Source: Micavibrio sp.
GTDB taxonomy: Bacteria; Pseudomonadota; Alphaproteobacteria; Micavibrionales; Micavibrionaceae
Length of the DNA stretch: 39,790 nucleotides
NCBI GenBank assembly: GCA_030824805.1
Contig: JAPJRC010000014.1
Span: forward strand, 1 to 39,790
Direction of reading: 5' to 3'
The position numbers and the translations under genes were made by a program. Position 1 is the first letter of the stretch, and each line of letters begins with the position of its first letter. Under the pieces are notes generated by a model. The model did not search any database. It had not been told where the DNA came from and saw only the letters and a list, made by a program, of their open reading frames with translations. Shown piece after piece: positions 30,650-38,488 of this stretch.

Positions 30650-32590
30650 TTAACCTGTTTTTCTGCCCTTGATCAGGTCATCGACTACAGCAGGATCCGC
30701 TAATGTACTGGTGTCACCCAGAGAATCCAGTTCCTCCGCCGCGATTTTGCGAAGGATACGGCGCATGATTTTGCCCGAACGCGTCTTGGGAAGGCCCGGG
30801 GCCCATTGGATGGTGTCCGGCGTCGCGATAGGACCGATGATCTTGCGCACTGTGGCGGTAATGCCTCTGCGCACATCCTCATCGCCCGAAAAGCCTTCTT
30901 TCAGTGTCACGTAGGCGTATATGCCCTGACCCTTGATGTCGTGCGGGAAACCGACGACAGCGGATTCGGCGACCGCTTCATGTTCGTTGATGGCGCTTTC
31001 GATTTCTGCGGTGCCGAGGCGGTGGCCGGAAACGTTTATAACGTCATCCATGCGACCCGTGATCCAGTAATAGCCGTCTTCGTCGCGGCGTGCGCCGTCG
31101 CCTGTGAAATACATGCCTTTGAACGTCGAAAAATAGGTTTGTTCAAAACGCGCATGATCGCCGAACACGGTGCGCATCTGCCCCGGCCAGCTGTCGGCTA
31201 TACAGAGCGCGCCTTCGGTTGCGCCGTGCAGTTCCGCGCCGTTCGTATCGACGATGACAGGCTTTACGCCAAAGAAAGGCAAAGTGGCCGAACCCGGTTT
31301 TGCGGCAACGGCGCCGGGGATCGGCAGGATCAAATGCCCGCCGGTTTCCGTCTGCCACCACGTGTCGACAACGGGGCAGCGTTTGTCGCCCACCACGTCG
31401 TGATACCAGTGCCATGCTTCGGCGTTGATCGGCTCGCCCACAGTGCCAAGAATGCGCAATGATTTGCGGGAGGCTTTGGTGACGAATTCATCGCCGGCCT
31501 TGATAAGCGAGCGAATGGCCGTTGGCGCCGTATAGAAAGAATTGACCTTGTGCTTGTCCACCACCTGCCAGAAACGTCCCCAATCCGGATAGTTCGGAAC
31601 GCCTTCGAACACTAGGGATGTTGCACCGTTGGCGAGCGGACCATAGACAATGTAGGAATGGCCTGTAACCCAGCCCACATCGGCGGTGCACCAGTAAACC
31701 TCACCCGGTTTATAGTCGAACGCGCATTCGTGCGTGAAAGCGGCAAAAACCAGATATCCGCCCGTTGTGTGCAGAACACCTTTTGGTTTTCCGGTGGAAC
31801 CGGATGTGTAGAGAATGAACATCGGGTCTTCCGCATTCATTTTTTCGGGTTCGCACTCGGCAGACTGCCTGCCGACAATATCGTGCCACCAGATATCGCG
31901 CCCTTCCGTCCAGTCGATTTTACCGCCCGTGCGTTTGAACACGATCACTGTCTTGACGTTGGGGCACGATTTCAGCGCTTCATCGGTGTTAATCTTGAGC
32001 GGAATGACTTTGCCGCCACGCAAGCCTTCATCGGCGGTGATGACGATATCTGATTTGCAATCCTGTATACGGTCTGAAAGGGAAGAGGGGGAGAAGCCGC
32101 CAAACACAACCGAATGCACGGCGCCTATGCGCGTGCAGGCCAGCATGGCATATACGGCTTCCGCGATCATCGGCATGTAGATGGTAACGCGGTCGCCCTT
32201 CTTAACGCCGCGCTCTTTAAGCGCGTTGGCGAGCTTGCACACCTCGTCCTTGAGCTGCCGGTAGGTGATTTTCGTATCGACGTTCGGATCGTCGCTTTCC
32301 CAGATCAAAGCAACATCATCCGCCTTGTGCGGCAAATGGCGGTCGATACAGTTGTAGGAAACATTCAAAAGCCCATCTTCGTACCATTTGATGGATACAG
32401 GAATGTTGAAGGACGTGTTTTTAATTTTGGTTGGCTTCTGGAACCATGTGATGCGTTCTGCGATCTTGCCCCAGAAAGCCTCGGGCTTTTCGACCGATTC
32501 CTTGTACATCGCCGCGTATTTTTCCGGCGTAATGTGCGCGGTTTTTTTCAGGGCATCGGACGGCGGGAATAGCGATTGCGTATCGGTCAT
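30650..32590 (-). CDS. acsA: Acetyl-coenzyme A synthetase
   Basis: Activates acetate to acetyl-CoA via acetyl-AMP. The 646 residues match the usual length and carry the AMP-binding P-loop FILYTSGSTGKPKGVLHTTGGYL, the VDTWWQTETGGHL motif, MYFTGDGARRDEDGYYWITGRMDD and the C-terminal PKTRSGKIMRRILRKIA whose Lys is the classic acetylation site. The start at 32590 is chosen because GAGAG lies 6 nt upstream; the ATG six bases earlier directly abuts that site. It may be followed in transcription by the Prs-like gene, whose own promoter lies just downstream of the acs stop. Confidence 0.97.
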   Translation of the reverse strand: MTDTQSLFPPSDALKKTAHITPEKYAAMYKESVEKPEAFWGKIAERITWFQKPTKIKNTSFNIPVSIKWYEDGLLNVSYNCIDRHLPHKADDVALIWESDDPNVDTKITYRQLKDEVCKLANALKERGVKKGDRVTIYMPMIAEAVYAMLACTRIGAVHSVVFGGFSPSSLSDRIQDCKSDIVITADEGLRGGKVIPLKINTDEALKSCPNVKTVIVFKRTGGKIDWTEGRDIWWHDIVGRQSAECEPEKMNAEDPMFILYTSGSTGKPKGVLHTTGGYLVFAAFTHECAFDYKPGEVYWCTADVGWVTGHSYIVYGPLANGATSLVFEGVPNYPDWGRFWQVVDKHKVNSFYTAPTAIRSLIKAGDEFVTKASRKSLRILGTVGEPINAEAWHWYHDVVGDKRCPVVDTWWQTETGGHLILPIPGAVAAKPGSATLPFFGVKPVIVDTNGAELHGATEGALCIADSWPGQMRTVFGDHARFEQTYFSTFKGMYFTGDGARRDEDGYYWITGRMDDVINVSGHRLGTAEIESAINEHEAVAESAVVGFPHDIKGQGIYAYVTLKEGFSGDEDVRRGITATVRKIIGPIATPDTIQWAPGLPKTRSGKIMRRILRKIAAEELDSLGDTSTLADPAVVDDLIKGRKTG

Positions 32591-32683
32591 GAACATCTCT
32601 CGGTAAAAAGGATATTCTTTAATCTTATCATCCCTTTAGAGGCGCGCGAAGCCTAGGCTGTTGTGCGGTGCAGAATGCATAGG

Positions 32684-32703
32684 AAAACCGCCCTTTCGGG
32701 CGG
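32684..32703 (-). terminator. Terminator of the secreted-protein gene
   Basis: CCGCCC (32688-32693) and GGGCGG (32698-32703) form a GC-rich stem with a 4-nt loop; on the minus strand TTTT follows. Confidence 0.65.
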
Positions 32704-32735
32704 CTTTGCATTCGTTCTTTAAAACATTGTTGCGT

Positions 32736-33311
32736 TTAGCGTCTGTATTGGTGTTCGTAGCCAGTGCCGCCGTGTGTACGAGGGTTTGGCGATAAAATGC
32801 TCGGCGCGTTGCCGGTAGATGTGGACGTGCACTCGCGCGTGTCGTCGCGGCGACCGCGTGCATTGCCCACGATGCGGCCGTTTTCCGTTGCAACCGAGCC
32901 AGATTCACGTTGTGTTTCAACACAAATACCTTGCGCAAGTTGTGCTCTTTCGTATTGGCACTGGTTGTAAAGGTAATTCAAACGATCGTTGGTAGGCCTT
33001 GCCATTTCCCGTTCAACGAGACCGCCACCAATATTGCCAAGGATATCGCCAAGATCGACTTTACCGTTACGGCCTATGCCGTTTTGTATGGCGCGTCCTG
33101 TGGTACGTGCGGCGCGTTCATTGGCGCGTTGTTCCTGGCGTGCTACACGCTCTTGTTCGCGGTTAAAATCTATACAGGCGCGCGGTTCTACTTGCGTACG
33201 CGCGCGGGATTGTGCTTCTGCAGGTTCGACAAACGCGAGGTTGCTTGCCGCACCGCTGATCACCACAGCCACCGCAGCAGCAGAATTAACAAAAGATTTC
33301 TTGAAGTCCAT
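32736..33311 (-). CDS. Secreted protein of unknown function
   Basis: Product of 191 residues with an N-terminal signal peptide (MDFKKSFVNSAAAVAVVISGAASNLAFVEPAEA, cleavage likely after AEA). The mature part is basic and rich in Arg, Gln and Asn (NREQERVARQEQRANERAARTTGRA), with a Gly-rich DILGNIGGGLVEREMARPTNDRLNYL and four Cys (PRACIDF, NQCQYE, GICVET, RECTS). No family recognised. GAGGAGG 5 nt before the ATG is a strong ribosome-binding site and decides the start. Confidence 0.7.
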   Translation of the reverse strand: MDFKKSFVNSAAAVAVVISGAASNLAFVEPAEAQSRARTQVEPRACIDFNREQERVARQEQRANERAARTTGRAIQNGIGRNGKVDLGDILGNIGGGLVEREMARPTNDRLNYLYNQCQYERAQLAQGICVETQRESGSVATENGRIVGNARGRRDDTRECTSTSTGNAPSILSPNPRTHGGTGYEHQYRR

Positions 33312-33406
33312 GAATGCCTCCTCAGGCCTAAATACTGGCAGAGAAATACACCCGTCCGCAAATTTAGTCAAACAAAATTATGTAAATTAATAATTATATA
33401 TGAATA

Positions 33407-34300
33407 TCAAGTATTTATAGTTGTGTCCGGCGGTTGGCGTCTTTTTACGATTGTTCGCCAGTTTATAATACCGATGCCTGCCAGGACCACCATGCCGCCT
33501 GCTATGACACTCATATTCAGCGTTTCCCCGTTGATAAAATAGCCTCCTATCACCGCGAAAAGGGGTTGTATCATCAAAAACGGGGTGACTTTTTGCGCAG
33601 GGTTGCGGGACATGAGACGGCCCCATGCAACACTCATAAGGCCCATCATCACCACCTGGTAGAACACGACGAACCCAAGTTTGTATGGATCGGCCTCCAT
33701 GAAACGCTGCACCTGATTATGTTCCAGAAGATACGTTCCGGCCAGTGCGATAGGGCTCGCCATAAGATAAGAGTAAGCAAGGAAAGTGGCCGGTTTTATA
33801 TGGCCGGTTTTTTTCATCGCTATCGATCCGAGCGACCAGCCCAGTGCCGCGAACAGTGCGAACACGGCGCCTATAGGATGTTCGATAATGTCGGGTGCCC
33901 CAAACGTAATCATCAGGCCGCCGAATGAAACCGCAACCCCAGCCGCCGTATAAATGCCGAACTTCTCTTTGAAGAGTAGCCATGCAAGCAGGAGCGTCAT
34001 GGGCTGGGACACCTGTATCAGCACAACAAAGCTGTTGCCGTCTATGTGCGATAGCGCAAGATGCGCGAACATGAGGTTCATGCAGCAAAAGAAAAGTGCG
34101 ACAGGCACAAGGCGTAACAGGTCTTCGCGCGAAATCTTCCCAGCAAAAGGCAGGAACAGCAATCCCGTCAGAAAAAACCGTACAAAGTTGAGCGACAGGG
34201 GCTCTATCGTCAGCACGCCGAGCCGCATGATCGGCGGGTGCAATCCCCAGAACAGCACCACAGCCGCGAGGAGAAACATATCACGGGATGACATGCGCAT
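33407..34300 (-). CDS. EamA/DMT-family transporter
   Basis: Ten-helix drug/metabolite transporter family. The 297 residues contain two EamA repeats, the first with FWGLHPPIMRLGVLTIEPLSLNFVRFFLTGLLFLP, the second beginning about residue 150. Such proteins export amino acids, metabolites or drugs. The start ATG at 34300 overlaps the stop codon of the EVE-domain gene as TAATG, which signals coupling; an alternative ATG is 6 nt downstream. Substrate cannot be told. Confidence 0.88.
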   Translation of the reverse strand: MRMSSRDMFLLAAVVLFWGLHPPIMRLGVLTIEPLSLNFVRFFLTGLLFLPFAGKISREDLLRLVPVALFFCCMNLMFAHLALSHIDGNSFVVLIQVSQPMTLLLAWLLFKEKFGIYTAAGVAVSFGGLMITFGAPDIIEHPIGAVFALFAALGWSLGSIAMKKTGHIKPATFLAYSYLMASPIALAGTYLLEHNQVQRFMEADPYKLGFVVFYQVVMMGLMSVAWGRLMSRNPAQKVTPFLMIQPLFAVIGGYFINGETLNMSVIAGGMVVLAGIGIINWRTIVKRRQPPDTTINT

Positions 34301-34707
34301 TATGCGCCGCTCATCTTCAGGATGGTTTTCCATTCTGTCGGGGTAACGGGAGATACGGACAGCCGCGATTGTTTGAGCAAAGCCATGTCCTTTAAGCTGG
34401 CGGTCTTTTTTATCGTTTCAAGCGTAACCGGCGTTTTGACAGGTTCTTTTGCCTTGAAGTCCACCATGCCGAATTTTCCGCTCTCGTCCGTAGGGTCGGG
34501 ATAATATTCTTTTACCACTTCCACGATACCGACAATTTCCTTGCCTTCGTTGGAATGATAAAAGAAAGCCTGATCGCCGATCTTCATCGCCTTCATATTG
34601 TTAGAGGCCTGATAATTGCGGACGCCATCCCATCCCTGCACGCCTTTTTTGACATGCTGGTCCCACGACCATTTGAAAGGTTCGGATTTAACAAGCCAGT
34701 ACTTCAA
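34300..34707 (-). CDS. EVE-domain protein
   Basis: Product of 135 residues with the EVE (PUA-related) fold: MKYWLVKSEPFKWSWDQ, WDGVRNYQASNNMKAMKIGDQAFFYHSNEGKEIVGIVEVVKEYYPDPT, and VDFKAKEPVKTPVTLETIK. EVE domains bind modified bases in nucleic acids; bacterial single-domain forms are not assigned a single role. It lies 2 nt after gpsA, a neighbourhood common in alphaproteobacteria. Confidence 0.93.
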   Translation of the reverse strand: MKYWLVKSEPFKWSWDQHVKKGVQGWDGVRNYQASNNMKAMKIGDQAFFYHSNEGKEIVGIVEVVKEYYPDPTDESGKFGMVDFKAKEPVKTPVTLETIKKTASLKDMALLKQSRLSVSPVTPTEWKTILKMSGA

Positions 34708-34709
34708 TT

Positions 34710-35699
34710 TTACATCTCCGATTTAACAGGGCGATCAAGCATCTTCTCGATCATCGTGTCAACGCTACAGCCTTCGGAAAGGCAGGAGTTCATCGCTTCG
34801 GATATCGGCATTTCCACAGCGTTGTTTTTAGCCATGGTGGCAAGCGCCTTGGCCGTGTGCACGCCTTCGGTCACCGAATTGCGTTTGGAGAGGATGCTTT
34901 CAAGGCTTTCGCCCTGTCCCAGCGCATAGCCCAGCGAAAAGTTGCGTGACTGCATGGAAGAACAGGTGAGGATAAGGTCACCCACACCGCACATGCCCAT
35001 CAGCGTTTCTTTCTTGGCACCGAGCGCCGCACCAAGACGCGCGATTTCAGCCAGCCCCCGCGTGACAAGGGCCGCACGTGCTGAATCACCCAGTTTTTTT
35101 CCTTCTATAACGCCGCACGCGATGGCGATGACGTTCTTCACCGCGCCACCGATCTGTGCGCCGATAATATCGTCGGATGCGTACATGCGAAGGCTTCGCG
35201 TATTCAATGCTTCCGCCAATTTTTCGGCATCATCCTTGTCTTTCATGGCCAGCGTGACAGCGCTTGGAAGGCCGCGCGCGATTTCAGCCGCGAAGGTGGG
35301 GCCTGTGAGAATGGCGAGGGGAGATTTCGGGCATGCTTCCGATGCGATCTGGGAAAGCATCAGGCCGGAGTTGATCTCAACCCCCTTGGCGCAGATGACG
35401 AGCGGTTTGTCATCTGTCAGATCTGGCCTCAATTTTTCCAGCGTCGCCCGCAAATGCTGCGCCGGCGTAACCAGCAAAAGCGCATCGGCACGCGCGGCCA
35501 CGGCCAGACTGCCCGTGGCGCTGATATTTTCGTGCAGTTTTACACCGGGCAGGAAAAGCGTGTTTTCATGGGTGTTGTTGATCGCGGTGACGAGTTCTTC
35601 CTCGCGCGCCCATATGACGACATTCTTTCCTGCATTGGCGAAATTTTGTGCGAGGGCTGTTCCCCATGCGCCGCCACCGATGATGCCGATTGTTTGCAT
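34710..35699 (-). CDS. gpsA: Glycerol-3-phosphate dehydrogenase [NAD(P)+]
   Basis: Makes sn-glycerol 3-phosphate for phospholipids from dihydroxyacetone phosphate. The 329 residues begin MQTIGIIGGGAWGTALAQ with the Rossmann GGGAWG, followed by LVTPAQHLR, ICAKGVE, GPTFAAEIARGLPSAVT, IGGAVKNVIAIACGV with the catalytic Lys, and GMCGVGDLILTCSSMQSRNFSLG. The EVE gene follows after 2 nt and tsaD precedes it by 21 nt, so the tsaD-gpsA-EVE-EamA genes form one likely operon. Confidence 0.97.
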   Translation of the reverse strand: MQTIGIIGGGAWGTALAQNFANAGKNVVIWAREEELVTAINNTHENTLFLPGVKLHENISATGSLAVAARADALLLVTPAQHLRATLEKLRPDLTDDKPLVICAKGVEINSGLMLSQIASEACPKSPLAILTGPTFAAEIARGLPSAVTLAMKDKDDAEKLAEALNTRSLRMYASDDIIGAQIGGAVKNVIAIACGVIEGKKLGDSARAALVTRGLAEIARLGAALGAKKETLMGMCGVGDLILTCSSMQSRNFSLGYALGQGESLESILSKRNSVTEGVHTAKALATMAKNNAVEMPISEAMNSCLSEGCSVDTMIEKMLDRPVKSEM

Positions 35700-35720
35700 A
35701 CTACACCTTTTGTTGTGATT

Positions 35721-36776
35721 TTATGATTGTGCCGTGTCGTCGAGTGGCCAGCGTGGCCGTGCGGCAATGCCCAAATCGCTTGTGATATTCCGTTTCAATT
35801 TCTCGATACCTGTCCATGCGATCATCGCTCCGTTATCGGAACATAATTCCATAGGGGGTGCAACAAAATCCATATTTTCGGATTCCGACAAATCCTGTAA
35901 AGCCTTTCGTATCCTTATGTTTGCGGCAACTCCACCGGAAACAACGAGTGGGAAACGCCCTTCGTTCCCGTAGCGCGCCCTGAATTGTGCAACCGCACCG
36001 CGCATACGGTCTGTCACTATGTCCGCGGCTGTTTCCTGAAACGCGAAGCACAGCGCTGCGACATCCGCGTAATCGAGTTTGCCTGCGGGAAGTTTTTCGA
36101 CATGGTTGCGCACGGCCGTTTTTAAACCTGAAAAAGAAAAATCACACCCTTCGCGGCCTTTCATCGGCACGGGCAGAGGAAATTTTTCAAGGGCGGCTTT
36201 ATGATCGTTGCAATCCTTCGCCGCGCGTTCGACATGCGGACCGCCCGGATGGGGAAGGCCCATCAGCTTTGCGGCTTTGTCGAAACATTCGCCGAGCGCA
36301 TCGTCGATGGTGCCGCCGAGTTTTTTATAAACGCCGACATCTTCGGCGATCAGAATTTGTGTGTGACCGCCGGATACCAGCAGAAGCAGGTAGGGGAATT
36401 GCAGATCGTTGGCCAGGCGCGGTGTGAGGGCATGCGCCTCCAGATGGTTAACCGCGACGAAAGGGAGGCTGTGGGCGGCGGCAATCGCCTTGCCGGCCAT
36501 CATGCCGACCATCACCCCGCCGATCAGGCCGGGTCCTGTTGTGGCGGCAACGCCTGTCAGATCCTTGAAACCGATTTTCGCGTCCAGCATGGCGGCTTCG
36601 ATCAGCGTGTCGAGATGGTCCATGTGGGCGCGGGCGGCTATTTCCGGCACAACACCGCCGAAAGCCTTGTGTTCTTCCAGCTGTGACAGCACCAGATTGG
36701 CCAGAATACGCTTTTCCCCGTCGATTACGGCGACGGCGGTTTCATCACAGGAGGTTTCGATGCCAAGGACGATCAT
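35721..36776 (-). CDS. tsaD: tRNA N6-threonylcarbamoyladenosine synthase subunit TsaD
   Basis: Transfers the threonylcarbamoyl group to A37 of tRNAs that read ANN codons, together with TsaB and TsaE. The 351 residues show the metal ligands His111 and His115 in VNHLEAHAL, the start MIVLGIETSCDETAVAV, PEIAARAHMDHL, LLLVSGGHTQIL, FSFSGLKTAV and VSGGVAANIRIR. Divergent from hemC with a gap of only about 53 nt to the hemC start chosen here. Confidence 0.97.
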   Translation of the reverse strand: MIVLGIETSCDETAVAVIDGEKRILANLVLSQLEEHKAFGGVVPEIAARAHMDHLDTLIEAAMLDAKIGFKDLTGVAATTGPGLIGGVMVGMMAGKAIAAAHSLPFVAVNHLEAHALTPRLANDLQFPYLLLLVSGGHTQILIAEDVGVYKKLGGTIDDALGECFDKAAKLMGLPHPGGPHVERAAKDCNDHKAALEKFPLPVPMKGREGCDFSFSGLKTAVRNHVEKLPAGKLDYADVAALCFAFQETAADIVTDRMRGAVAQFRARYGNEGRFPLVVSGGVAANIRIRKALQDLSESENMDFVAPPMELCSDNGAMIAWTGIEKLKRNITSDLGIAARPRWPLDDTAQS

Positions 36777-36794
36777 GGCGGGGTTTTAGCATGG

Positions 36795-36823
36795 ATGACA
36801 AGGCGGATAAAGCCATGCTAAGA
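36795..36823 (+). promoter_or_regulatory. Predicted promoter of hemC
   Basis: ATGACA (36795-36800) and CTAAGA (36818-36823) are 17 nt apart. Seven nt further is the A of the ATG at 36830, so the mRNA would be leaderless. The match to consensus is moderate. Confidence 0.4.
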
Positions 36824-36829
36824 CACGGC

Positions 36830-37759
36830 ATGACCACCCAAACCCTTAAAATCGGCACCCGCGGATCGCCTTTGGCCCTGAAACAGACGGCCATGGTTGA
36901 GGAAGCGCTTGCCAAAAAGCGCCCAGATATAGTTGTCGAACGGGTTATTATACAGACATCCGGCGACTGGAAACCCGAGCAAGGGGAAACCAAGCTTTCG
37001 GAAGCGCAGGGCGGTAAAGGATTGTTTGCCCGCGAAATTGAAAAGGCCCTGCTGGCAGGCGAAATTGACGCCGCCGTCCATTCGATGAAAGACATGCCGT
37101 CTTTCCTGCCCGAAGGGTTGTCTTTGGACCATGTTCTGCCGCGCGCGGACGTGCGCGATGCGTTTATTTCATTCGAAAATAAATCGCTGGAAGATTTGCC
37201 GCAGGGCGCGATCGTGGGGTCGTCTTCTCTCCGCCGCCAGTCGTTCATTCTGAACAAGCGTCCAGACCTTGTGGTCATGCCGATACGCGGCAATGTCCAG
37301 ACACGCATCGACAAGGTCAAAGACGGCCAATTTGCTGCAACCTTTTTGGCGATGGCAGGACTTTCGCGTCTTGGTATTGCAGGTGATTTTGTTCACCCTC
37401 TTGATGCAATGGTGCCTGCGTGCGGGCAAGGGATTGTTGCAATAGAAACGCGCAGCAATGACGCACAAACGCGCAGCATTTTCGATTCCATTCATGATGC
37501 CGAGACGGGTTTTTGCGGCATGATGGAACGTGCGGCATTGCAGGTTCTGGACGGTTCCTGCCACACGCCGATCGGCGCATACGCTCGCCGTAAAGGCGAA
37601 CAGATTCTGTTCGATCTGGTGGTCGGCAGCGGCGATGGAAAGCGCATTTATGAAGAGCGCGGTTCCGCATCGATTGCCAGTGACAAGGAAGCGGAAGAAT
37701 TCGGGCGCGCAGTAGCCTTGAAACTCAAACCTCGCGTACCCGCCGATATCTTTATATGA
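36830..37759 (+). CDS. hemC: Hydroxymethylbilane synthase (porphobilinogen deaminase)
   Basis: Joins four porphobilinogen molecules to hydroxymethylbilane in heme synthesis. The 309 residues from the ATG at 36830 match the usual length: MTTQTLKIGTRGSPLALKQ, GGKGLFAREIEKALL, AVHSMKDMPSFLPEGL, and the cofactor Cys at about 244 in LDGSCHTPIGAYA. An in-frame ATG at 36791 with GGGG upstream would add 13 residues; I prefer 36830 because of family length and a promoter that ends on it. It overlaps hemD by 4 nt. Confidence 0.95.
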   Translation: MTTQTLKIGTRGSPLALKQTAMVEEALAKKRPDIVVERVIIQTSGDWKPEQGETKLSEAQGGKGLFAREIEKALLAGEIDAAVHSMKDMPSFLPEGLSLDHVLPRADVRDAFISFENKSLEDLPQGAIVGSSSLRRQSFILNKRPDLVVMPIRGNVQTRIDKVKDGQFAATFLAMAGLSRLGIAGDFVHPLDAMVPACGQGIVAIETRSNDAQTRSIFDSIHDAETGFCGMMERAALQVLDGSCHTPIGAYARRKGEQILFDLVVGSGDGKRIYEERGSASIASDKEAEEFGRAVALKLKPRVPADIFI

Positions 37760-38478
37760 AAGCGCAGACGATTGTCATAGCGCGTCCGCCCGAAGACAGC
37801 GAAGAGCTGTCCGCAGCGGTGGCTGCGGTGGGTTTCAAACCGCTGGTCGAACCTATCCTGCGCATTGAAACTACGGGTACGGATTTGCCGGATATAAAAG
37901 CCGGAACACCTCTTATCTTTACCTCTTCCAACGGCGTAAAAGTTTTGGCGCGCAGATATGAGGAACGCAGCAACCCTGTTTACACCGTCGGGCGCAACAC
38001 CGCCGACGAGGCCCGTCGCGCTGGCTTTACAAACATAGAAACCGCGGCCGGTACTGTGGATGATCTGGTGGATATCCTGTTGAAATCCGGTTTAAAAGAA
38101 GGCCCCATGCCTGTGTACGTCCGTGGCCGGGATGTGTCGAAAGATCTTCGCGGTTTGCTCGCTGGCCAAGCCGTAACCATCCAGGAATTTACCGCTTATC
38201 GTTCTGTTCCGGCGGAGAATTTATCCTTGGATTTTCTAAGGTCTTTGGACCGCAAAGAGGTTGCGGCCGTCATGTTCTTTTCTGCCAAGGGGGGGCATGT
38301 TTTCGCCGGGCTTATGGAGCAGTACGACCGCACGTCCCGTATACGTACGACAAAGGCCTTGTGTATCAGCGAGGCCGTGTTACAGTCTGTTTCCGTATTG
38401 CCTTTTGGCGGATCTTTGGTTGCGGAAACCCCTGACCGCTATGGTATGATAAAGCTGCTGGAACACCTTAAAGATTGA
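37756..38478 (+). CDS. hemD: Uroporphyrinogen-III synthase
   Basis: Closes and inverts ring D of hydroxymethylbilane to uroporphyrinogen III. The 240 residues fit this poorly conserved two-domain family: MKAQTIVIARPPEDSEELSAAVAAVGFKPLVEPILRIE, LIFTSSNGVKVLARR, YTVGRNTADEARRAGF, PVYVRGRDVSKDL, EFTAYRSVPAENL, VMFFSAKGG. Position right after hemC with an ATGA overlap confirms it. A mitofilin-like gene follows after 10 nt. Confidence 0.93.
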   Translation: MKAQTIVIARPPEDSEELSAAVAAVGFKPLVEPILRIETTGTDLPDIKAGTPLIFTSSNGVKVLARRYEERSNPVYTVGRNTADEARRAGFTNIETAAGTVDDLVDILLKSGLKEGPMPVYVRGRDVSKDLRGLLAGQAVTIQEFTAYRSVPAENLSLDFLRSLDRKEVAAVMFFSAKGGHVFAGLMEQYDRTSRIRTTKALCISEAVLQSVSVLPFGGSLVAETPDRYGMIKLLEHLKD

Positions 38479-38488
38479 GTGAGAGATT

